From Burkholderiales bacterium UBA2647 (GTDB lineage Bacteria; Pseudomonadota; Gammaproteobacteria; Burkholderiales; Burkholderiaceae_E), in contig DENJ01000086.1 of NCBI GenBank assembly GCA_002359635.1, positions 1 through 12,268 on the forward strand: DNA of 12,268 nt, given 5' to 3'. The position numbers were made by a program, and so were the translations under genes. The notes below the pieces were generated by a model. The model was not told the origin of the DNA. It saw only the letters and a program-made list of their open reading frames with translations, and did no database searches. This document shows, piece by piece, positions 1 through 5,481 of the stretch; within the stretch, counting starts at the first letter, position 1, and every line of letters starts with the position of its first letter.

Positions 1-500
1 ATGTCCCGATTGCCGCAGATCGGTCCACGGAAGGCGCGGAAATACTCACCATCAGCCTTCCATCCCAGGGCAAATCAGCATCGGTCACGATTGCCGATAC
101 ATCGGCTGACGTTGACGCATTACCGCCCAAACTTGCGCAGTCGATTCCACCGTATGGATCCGTCAATGTTCCAGCGAACACCAATCTCACCTTGATTTTT
201 GATGAAACGATTCAGTTTGGCAGCGGCACGATTTCGCTCATTGACGCCTTAGGCAATATTTTCGAGTCCTTCAATCAAGGCAGCAAAGGGGCAACAATCC
301 TCGGGAGCACGCTCACGCTTGACCCAACAAACGACTTGATCAACGGAGCAAGCTTCCGCGTGCGTATTGACCAGGGCGGCATTTTTGATCTTTCAGGCAA
401 TGCTGCGATCCCCGGAATCGCGCTCGAAATCAACGTGGTCGGTGTGAATGACCCTGGCGGCGGAGGTGGTGGTGGCGGTGGCGGTGGCGGTGGCGGCTAA
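1..500 (+). CDS. C-terminal fragment of a large Ig-like repeat surface/adhesin-type protein with a poly-glycine tail (5' end outside window)
   Basis: Reading from base 3 the frame is open to the TAA at 498-500, giving 165 visible residues; the true start lies upstream. Residues 8-35 (STEGAEILTISL...ASVTIADTS) resemble the end of a Calx-beta-like or related repeat of large extracellular proteins. Residues about 41-148 (start PPKLAQSIPPYGSVNVPANT, then LTLIFDETIQFGSG) look like a bacterial Ig-like domain of the Big_5/SbsA type. The protein ends with NDP and 14 glycines. No membrane anchor, LPXTG or PEP-CTERM signal is visible before the stop. The next gene converges on it with 19 bp between stops. 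A structural or adhesive surface role is inferred from domain type only. An internal ATG at 192 would give a 102-aa protein, but coding similarity extends upstream of it, so it is not the start. Confidence 0.75.
   Translation, partial: VPIAADRSTEGAEILTISLPSQGKSASVTIADTSADVDALPPKLAQSIPPYGSVNVPANTNLTLIFDETIQFGSGTISLIDALGNIFESFNQGSKGATILGSTLTLDPTNDLINGASFRVRIDQGGIFDLSGNAAIPGIALEINVVGVNDPGGGGGGGGGGGGGG
456..497 (+). repeat. GGN tandem repeat encoding 14 consecutive glycines
   Basis: Fourteen glycine codons in a row sit directly before the stop, the later part alternating GGC and GGT as a hexamer repeat. Length change by slippage in units of three would alter the tail length without shifting the frame. 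The dense GG doublets could also form a two-tier G-quadruplex on this strand (inference). Confidence 0.85.
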
Positions 501-519
501 CGAGAAATTGAACGCCGCA

Positions 520-2013
520 TTAACGATTCACCACAAAGGCAAATTCCCCCCGCAGATTTCCTTCATGCCAGGGTTCCTGTTGACCGCGTGAGGCCTCTTC
601 AACATCACGAGCAACCCGCTTGAACATACTTTCAATCGGAAGATTCGGGGTAAGAAGATGCTTCAGTAACATGCCGGTGTAGAGGCCGTTTTGACCAACG
701 CCATCCTCCGCAACGCTTCCGGGGCGGGTTGCATACGAAATCAAAGTCCCTTTTGGCGCTTCGATTTTGGCAAGCCCTCCCGACAGTGAGCGTGAAGCCA
801 CCATCCATGGGTTATTGCGGCAGGCATCGAGCATGATAATGCGCAGTTCTGACTTGACCTCGTCGGCGAGGTTCAAGACCTGTTGTAGTGCCAAGCTCTG
901 CGTTGGTAAATCGAACTGCGTTTTAATATCTGCATCGACAGAAGGAAAGTAGTTTTCGTTGCGAAGCTGAATTCCGTGTCCGGCGTAGTAAAACACGAAG
1001 GCCCCTCCGGGTTTGAGCTTTTGACTGATGCTGGCAAGCGTGCGTCCAATCTCGAGGACCTTCAGATCAAGTGCAAGGGTGACGTCAAAACCGAGTGCTT
1101 TTAGCCGCTCGGCAATGGCCTTAGCGTCATTGGAGGGGTTACGAAGCGCCCAACTGCCGGAGTAAGCAGAGTTACCAACCACAAGCGCCACACGATTTCT
1201 AAAGTAGCTGGGATCGGCAAGGTTAGCGACCGCAGCCGATTGGCGAGCCCGGTCAGCCTCCTGGAGTTTGTCTCGCAGCGCTGCAAGCTCTTTTTCAAGG
1301 CGAGTGCTATCTTCCACTCGCCGACGCTCTTCGGCCCTCAGCCGCTCGGCTGCCGTCACACGCTCGCGCTCTGCATCAATCGCATTGGCAAGCTTCAGTT
1401 CATTGTCGGCGCGCTCTTTTTCTTTTTGTCGTTCTTCAGCGATCCGCTTCTCTTCGGCCGCCTGGCGTTGGGCAAGCGCTAGACGCTGGGTCTCAGCCTC
1501 GCGTTGTTGTTTCTCTGCGAATCGCCTCTTGGACTCTTCCGCCGGAACGCCTTCGGCAAGAAACTGCTCAATGTATTTGAGCCGCTCCTCAAACTGACCC
1601 CTGTTGAGTGAGGTGCGACCGGAGTCGATCAACACGTCACAGCGGCAATCCTTCAGATGGGGATACTGTCCAAGCGCTTCGCTTAGCCGTTTCTCACAGG
1701 CAGGCAAGGCTGTCGCCGCATCCTGCCCTGACCAATTCCAAGCGGTGAACTGAACAAATGGGCACAGACTGGGTCGAGCCGTGACCGCAAGCGCATAGCT
1801 GGAATGGGCTCTGGCAACGCTTTGAACATCACGAAACTCCGATGAACTGATGAGCCCTTGGCGACTTAGCAACGGAAAGGCGTTCAAGCAAGCCGAGCTG
1901 CCATCAGCAAATCGAATCTTGGGATCAAAGAATCCGCAAGACCCCTGTGCGATGGAACTGGTTGAACAGCCAAGCCAGAGAAAACAAAATATCCGGATCA
2001 AGTGCTGCCACAT
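520..2013 (-). CDS. Exported caspase-family (peptidase C14-like) protein with N-terminal coiled coil
   Basis: The protein is 497 aa. The first ~22 residues are a signal peptide (hydrophobic IRIFCFLWLGC, likely cut after SIA), so it should act in the periplasm or beyond. Residues 26-125 are Cys-containing (C26, C42, C84, C106, C123, C125), suggesting disulfides. Residues ~140-262 are a highly charged Glu/Arg/Lys/Ala coiled coil. The caspase domain occupies ~273-495: RVALVVGNSAY starts the first strand, catalytic His is H346 in YYAGHG, catalytic Cys is C398 in MLDACRNNP, and it ends with the usual PWHEGNLRGEFAF. Both dyad residues are present, so it is probably an active cysteine protease; family members commonly cut after basic residues. 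The ATG at 2013 is preferred because AGGA lies 8 nt upstream and the signal peptide begins there; in-frame TTG (2061) and ATG (2058) starts would add 15-16 polar residues. A second caspase gene lies divergently nearby. Confidence 0.88.
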   Translation of the reverse strand: MWQHLIRIFCFLWLGCSTSSIAQGSCGFFDPKIRFADGSSACLNAFPLLSRQGLISSSEFRDVQSVARAHSSYALAVTARPSLCPFVQFTAWNWSGQDAATALPACEKRLSEALGQYPHLKDCRCDVLIDSGRTSLNRGQFEERLKYIEQFLAEGVPAEESKRRFAEKQQREAETQRLALAQRQAAEEKRIAEERQKEKERADNELKLANAIDAERERVTAAERLRAEERRRVEDSTRLEKELAALRDKLQEADRARQSAAVANLADPSYFRNRVALVVGNSAYSGSWALRNPSNDAKAIAERLKALGFDVTLALDLKVLEIGRTLASISQKLKPGGAFVFYYAGHGIQLRNENYFPSVDADIKTQFDLPTQSLALQQVLNLADEVKSELRIIMLDACRNNPWMVASRSLSGGLAKIEAPKGTLISYATRPGSVAEDGVGQNGLYTGMLLKHLLTPNLPIESMFKRVARDVEEASRGQQEPWHEGNLRGEFAFVVNR

Positions 2014-2021
2014 GTCTTTTA

Positions 2022-2025
2022 TCCT
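2022..2025 (-). promoter_or_regulatory. Shine-Dalgarno site deciding the caspase start at 2013
   Basis: AGGA on the minus strand ends 8 nt before the ATG at 2013. The upstream alternatives at 2058 and 2061 would place a polar stretch before the hydrophobic core of the signal peptide. Confidence 0.6.
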
Positions 2026-2204
2026 GCGTGCAAGTTCGGAATCCCCTCTCGAGGTCATCAAACCAACGATAAAAACTTTTGGACTGGTTCTTCATACTAA
2101 GTCGAATCAGACGAGGTGGCGACCTTATCCCTCCCAACGCTAGGCCTTGTGTAGCCAACACAACGTCGCTGTTGTTCTTCTTAGCCCGGCGCGAGGTGGA
2201 TCCT

Positions 2205-2396
2205 TCAGTTTTTCTTTTTTACCTCGTCTTTTGATTTGTCATTTTGGCTGGGTGTGACCAGATCAACGGCTGCACCAACAGTTCGAACCCCAGCTTTAGC
2301 GGCGGTGGCAGCTGTGGTTACTGCAAGGTCAGCGACCGCAACCACGGCGCAACCTGACAACACAAGAAAAAAGGGGAGACTGATGACCCACTTCAT
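2205..2396 (-). CDS. Small outer-membrane-type lipoprotein
   Basis: A 63-aa protein begins MKWVISLPFFLVLSGC, a signal peptide ending in a clear lipobox (LSGC), so the cysteine at residue 16 should be lipidated. The mature part is only about 48 residues: a valine/alanine-rich stretch (AVVAVADLAVTTAATAAKAG), then VGAAVDLVTP, then a charged tail ending KKKN. The start at 2396 is chosen because AGGA lies 6 nt upstream and the signal begins there; an upstream GTG-type start at 2441 would overlap the divergent gene. It resembles small Ala/Val-rich lipoproteins that I recall in proteobacteria (possibly the NF038104 family), but that assignment cannot be confirmed here. It lies 191 bp upstream of the minus-strand caspase gene and could be cotranscribed with it. 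Its start is 36 bp from the divergent caspase/DUF4384 start. Function unknown. Confidence 0.72.
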   Translation of the reverse strand: MKWVISLPFFLVLSGCAVVAVADLAVTTAATAAKAGVRTVGAAVDLVTPSQNDKSKDEVKKKN

Positions 2397-2432
2397 GCTC
2401 AATCCTTCATCGGTTTTGGTAGAGTTTGGTTT

Positions 2433-3956
2433 ATGAGACAAATTCTACGAAGTATACTTTTCAGCGCTGCGTTCGGTTACGCCACACTCGGCCTTTCGAA
2501 GGCCTGCTGGGGAGCCGAAGGGAGGTTCGCCCTCATCATTGGCATTGGCGAGTATTCCCAAGCATCGCAAATCACAGCGCTGCCGGGTGTGCCGAAGGAT
2601 ATGGAGAACGCCAGAAAGATGGCCCATGCCATGGGTATCGAGGATGCGGCCATTGTTGAACTTCGCGACAGCCAAGCCACCAAGGTGAACATTGTTGCAG
2701 CCCTTGAGAGGCTCCGTGCACGAGTGCAGGACGGTGATCGGGTATTGATTTACTTCTCGGGCCATGGGACGCGCTATGGCGCAGGCCATGTGTGTGTAGA
2801 AGGGCTACAAACCTATAGCCCGGGCACATTTTCCGAAGCCGATATATTGAGTGAAGCCGACCTTGCGCAATACACCTATCCGATCAGCGAACGAGCCGAC
2901 AAGCTCATTACATTTGTCGACGCTTGCTTTTCTGGAGGCGTCCTGGGAGCCAGGACAAGATCCTTGGTTACGGACTTGGGAATTCGACCGAAAGTGAGTC
3001 CAAGCGCATCTAATTGCTCGGTTGCGGTCAATCATCGCACGACCCGCAGCTTTGAACCGGCCATGCTGCGCCTTGGAGCCGCCAAAGAAAACTTCGTGCA
3101 GATTGCAGCGGCTAACTACAACGAAGTGTCTTGGGATTTTCCCGAGTTTGGGGGACTTGCAACCCACAGCTTCACGCAATGCATGCTTGGCGATGCACGG
3201 GATTTGAATAAGAGCGGTGCGATCTCGCTTGAAGAAATACGGCGTTGTGCGCAAATCAAAGTCGATCAGACCATGAAACCCCACCTGAGCAAAGGCATGC
3301 TGAGTTCCACGATCCAGATCCGCGGAACACGCAATCTGATTGTGGTGGCAGCAAACGAAGAAGCCAGCAAGCGCGATGAAGAAAAACGCCTCACCGATGG
3401 GGGCAAACCCGAAGAGGAACGTCGCAACGAGGAAAAGCAGCCTGCCCAAGAGAGTCGACCTGTTGCCTCCAAGGCAACGCTTGAGGACATCCTGGCGCAG
3501 CGCAATGGGCGGCTTAAATTAGATGTGACAGCGCCCAAGCAGCTCGTCATCAACAAGGATCCCTTGAAGGTCGAAGTTCGTTCCAATACCGATGGCTATT
3601 TGTATGCTGTCATGCTTGGTTCTGACGGCCAGAGCTTCTACCTGCTTTTTCCCAATAAGCTCGACCACGATAACAAGGTCAGAGCTCACACCACCTACAG
3701 CCTTCCCAGACCCGGATGGTCGATTAAAGCGGGTGGGCCAGAGGGTACGAACCATATTCTTTTTGTGGTGAGCCAATCACCCCGAGACCCCAAGATTTTT
3801 TCACCTGATGAGGCAGCCGGTGGTGGTCCCTTTAGCTTCGCAGTGACTGATATGAATGCGCGTAAACGCTTGATTGATTTCTTTACGGGTCAAGGCGTGC
3901 AAGGTCGTAACGGCCAAATGGCTGCAACACTTGTATCAATTCGGGAAGTGCCATGA
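2433..3956 (+). CDS. Exported caspase-family protein with EF-hand-like loop and C-terminal DUF4384-like domain
   Basis: The protein is 507 aa. A signal peptide covers about residues 1-28 (hydrophobic ILFSAAFGYATLGL, cut near WGA). The caspase fold starts at RFALIIGIGEYS (31-42). The catalytic His is H111 in YFSGHG and the catalytic Cys is C165 in FVDACFSGG, so the dyad is intact. Residues 257-268 (DLNKSGAISLEE) match an EF-hand calcium loop (D1, N3, S5, G6, I8, S9, E12), inside or just after the protease domain. A charged low-complexity linker (~309-345, rich in E, K, R) leads to a domain at ~359-450 (LKLDVTAPKQLVINKDPLKV, then DGYLYAVMLGSDG...YLLFPN) typical of DUF4384. The Shine-Dalgarno site before 2433 is weak. 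The gene leads a four-gene run of exported proteins and overlaps the next by 4 bp. A periplasmic protease possibly controlled by calcium is inferred; its substrate is unknown. Confidence 0.88.
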   Translation: MRQILRSILFSAAFGYATLGLSKACWGAEGRFALIIGIGEYSQASQITALPGVPKDMENARKMAHAMGIEDAAIVELRDSQATKVNIVAALERLRARVQDGDRVLIYFSGHGTRYGAGHVCVEGLQTYSPGTFSEADILSEADLAQYTYPISERADKLITFVDACFSGGVLGARTRSLVTDLGIRPKVSPSASNCSVAVNHRTTRSFEPAMLRLGAAKENFVQIAAANYNEVSWDFPEFGGLATHSFTQCMLGDARDLNKSGAISLEEIRRCAQIKVDQTMKPHLSKGMLSSTIQIRGTRNLIVVAANEEASKRDEEKRLTDGGKPEEERRNEEKQPAQESRPVASKATLEDILAQRNGRLKLDVTAPKQLVINKDPLKVEVRSNTDGYLYAVMLGSDGQSFYLLFPNKLDHDNKVRAHTTYSLPRPGWSIKAGGPEGTNHILFVVSQSPRDPKIFSPDEAAGGGPFSFAVTDMNARKRLIDFFTGQGVQGRNGQMAATLVSIREVP

Positions 3957-4465
3957 AAAGGATGGTTATGAAAAGCGCCTTAAGCTTCATGGCGCTCAGC
4001 TTCTGCCTGCTGGGTGTTCATTCATCCCAGGCACAGTCTCGCGGGGATGCATCGGTTGAAGAGATTGTCCAAGCGCTCACGCCTCCATCCAAGACGCGCA
4101 GCATGGGCAGAAACATGAAAGTGGAAGCTGCCAAGATCGATCTCACGGTCAATTTTGACTTTGACTCGGCCAAGCTCAAAGAAGAAAGCAGACCCCAGCT
4201 CGAGCGTCTTGCTGAAGCACTCAAGGCTGACCGCTTGGCGAATCTGAAGTTTCAAGTTGAAGGTCATACCGACGCCCAAGGTTCAAGCATCTATAACGAA
4301 GCACTCTCAACAAGGCGGGCTGCCAGTGTTGTGAGCTTCCTCAACCAATCCGGCATCGAAATGCAACGCTTACAGTCGGTCGGCAAGGGTTCCACTGAGC
4401 TGCTCGAACCTTCAGATCCGAAATCTGCCAAGAACCGCCGTGTTCGGATCCTCACGCTGGAGTAA
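3953..4465 (+). CDS. OmpA-family protein (C-terminal peptidoglycan-binding domain), secreted
   Basis: The protein is 170 aa. After a signal peptide ending SSQA (residue 27) and a short linker, residues ~62-168 form an OmpA_C domain: VNFDFDSAKL at the first strand, then EGHTDAQGSSIYNEALSTRR, with the usual peptidoglycan-contacting Asp (D107) and an Arg in the STRRA segment, ending KNRRVRI. There is no beta-barrel, so it is a soluble periplasmic binder of peptidoglycan diaminopimelate (family knowledge). The ATG at 3953 overlaps the upstream TGA as ATGA, indicating translational coupling with the caspase/DUF4384 gene. An internal ATG at 3968, preceded by AAGGA, would give a cleaner signal peptide (MKSALSFMALSFCLLG) and may be the real start. 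The coupling suggests that this protein places the caspase module at the cell wall (inference). Confidence 0.88.
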   Translation: MKRMVMKSALSFMALSFCLLGVHSSQAQSRGDASVEEIVQALTPPSKTRSMGRNMKVEAAKIDLTVNFDFDSAKLKEESRPQLERLAEALKADRLANLKFQVEGHTDAQGSSIYNEALSTRRAASVVSFLNQSGIEMQRLQSVGKGSTELLEPSDPKSAKNRRVRILTLE

Positions 4466-4469
4466 TCCC

Positions 4470-4913
4470 ATGAAGCACAGCCTAGCCATCCTCGCGACGA
4501 TGTTCAGTCTGAACCTGCACGCCCAACCCTTGCAGCTCGTGAGCGAAGAAGAAATGAAGGCTTCCGCAGCGGTTGGTGGACTCCCGACACCGCGCTCCAC
4601 GCCACAAGCTGGCGCACCTCGGATCGAGCTCTTAACGCCCGATGTTAAAAAACCGGTCAACGTTCCCACGAAGATCGAGGTAAAGTTTTCGGGCAACCCT
4701 CCTGGCGAGCCAAAACCTGAATCGTTTAAGGCCTTGTACGGTGCATTCAAGATCGACATCACGCAAAGACTTCTTGGGGTTGCCAAGGTCACAAAGGAAG
4801 GTATTCAAGTGACCGATGCTTCGTTGCCATCAGGAAAGCACCAGTTACTCCTTTCGCTGACAGACACCCTTGGACGTGAATCACAGCAGGTGATTTCGTT
4901 TATCGTGCCGTAG
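4470..4913 (+). CDS. Small secreted protein, probable Ig-like fold, unknown function
   Basis: The protein is 147 aa. Residues 1-19 are a signal peptide (MKHSLAILATMFSLNLHA). A conserved-looking N-terminal segment, LVSEEEMKASAA, follows, then a Pro/Ala linker, then a beta-rich domain from residue ~50 to the end: APRIELLTPD, IEVKFSG, FKIDITQRLLG, SLPSGKHQLLLSLTDTLGR and a final VISFIVP strand. This pattern resembles single Ig-like domains of secreted proteins. I recall similar small proteins in betaproteobacteria, but no characterised function. The ATG at 4470 is chosen over one at 4440 because GGAG lies 7 nt upstream and the signal peptide starts there; the upstream start would lie inside the OmpA gene. 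The 4-bp gap after the OmpA stop implies cotranscription. It may be a binding partner or accessory of the caspase or the OmpA protein (inference). Confidence 0.7.
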   Translation: MKHSLAILATMFSLNLHAQPLQLVSEEEMKASAAVGGLPTPRSTPQAGAPRIELLTPDVKKPVNVPTKIEVKFSGNPPGEPKPESFKALYGAFKIDITQRLLGVAKVTKEGIQVTDASLPSGKHQLLLSLTDTLGRESQQVISFIVP

Positions 4914-4944
4914 TCGACCGACCTCGTTTTAGACGTCTCAGACC

Positions 4945-4948
4945 GGAG
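4945..4948 (+). promoter_or_regulatory. Shine-Dalgarno site supporting a GTG start at 4956
   Basis: GGAG lies 7 nt before GTG 4956. No ATG occurs at the N-terminus of this frame in a position that would keep the signal peptide. Confidence 0.6.
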
Positions 4949-4955
4949 ATCAAGT

Positions 4956-5435
4956 GTGAATTCCAAACATAGGTTGGCTGCACTAAGCTTTGCGTGTCTC
5001 TTGTCCGCAGGCATGGGCCATCAGCAGGCACTCGGACAAACTGCGCCTGAAGCCATTCGCTTTATTGATCTATCAAAATTTGATAACGATCTTGAGAAGG
5101 CATTAAAGGAAAACAAAGAGTCGATCAGTGTGATGTTTTTTGAAAAAACATCCCCCAACAACATGCCGAATCGTTTGCAAAAATGGGTGACAGCCGTAGA
5201 AAAATCGGGCGGCAGAATCGACATCGAACCGCCACCGGATGAACCCCGGCCTCGAAGCCCAGCGATGCTGATTGGCTTGCTCGGAGGACTATGGTCAAGC
5301 ATCAAAGCCTGGGGTGAGATTCGAGAACGCGCATTGCTCGATGCCGCTCAATCAAGAAATGTGCTGATCCATCTGGAGCGTAATGCAGCCGGTGAGATCA
5401 TTGTTGCCAAGCTTACGTTCACGCCGCGACTCTAA
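4956..5435 (+). CDS. Secreted protein of unknown function with a central hydrophobic segment
   Basis: The protein is 159 aa and starts at GTG, with GGAG 7 nt upstream (4945-4948). Residues 1-27 form a signal peptide (RLAALSFACLLSAG, cut near ALG). The mature part has an acidic/lysine-rich helix (DLSKFDNDLEKALKENKE), a beta-like SVMFFEK, an amphipathic helix with NRLQKWVTAVEKSG, then a Pro/Arg segment (EPPPDEPRPR) directly followed by the hydrophobic stretch SPAMLIGLLGGLWSSIKAW at residues ~101-119. A final beta-like part reads RNVLIHLERNAAGEIIVAKL. I do not recognise the family. The hydrophobic stretch is short for a transmembrane span but long for a buried helix, so membrane association is possible. 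It lies 42 bp after the previous gene on the same strand and is probably the last gene of the caspase run. It converges on the next gene with 46 bp between stops. Confidence 0.66.
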   Translation: MNSKHRLAALSFACLLSAGMGHQQALGQTAPEAIRFIDLSKFDNDLEKALKENKESISVMFFEKTSPNNMPNRLQKWVTAVEKSGGRIDIEPPPDEPRPRSPAMLIGLLGGLWSSIKAWGEIRERALLDAAQSRNVLIHLERNAAGEIIVAKLTFTPRL

Positions 5436-5481
5436 GGTTCGTCGCAAACCGCAAAGCGGCGCCAAATCGGGAAACCCGCGG

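Noticed and set aside
1..195. Plus-strand 64-codon frame from base 1
   Set aside because: It is out of frame with the Ig-like coding sequence, which is open from base 3 through 500 and shows domain similarity.
1268..1597. Plus-strand open frame rich in Ser/Arg opposite the coiled coil
   Set aside because: The Ser/Arg richness is the mirror of Glu/Ala/Arg codons in the coiled coil on the other strand.
1965..1976. Cysteine in the signal peptide of the first caspase (LWLGC) as a lipobox
   Set aside because: Position -3 would be Trp, which does not fit a lipobox; a standard cleavage site (SIA) follows, so a soluble exported protein is more likely.
2805..3449. Minus-strand open frame of 214 codons inside the caspase/DUF4384 gene
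   Set aside because: It lies wholly antisense to a gene with clear catalytic motifs and shows no recognisable domain; it is a shadow of the coding strand.
5436..5481. Possible terminator between the convergent gene ends
   Set aside because: AACCGC (5447-5452) can pair with GCGGTT (5478-5483), but the loop is long, other pairings compete, and there is no T-run on either side.
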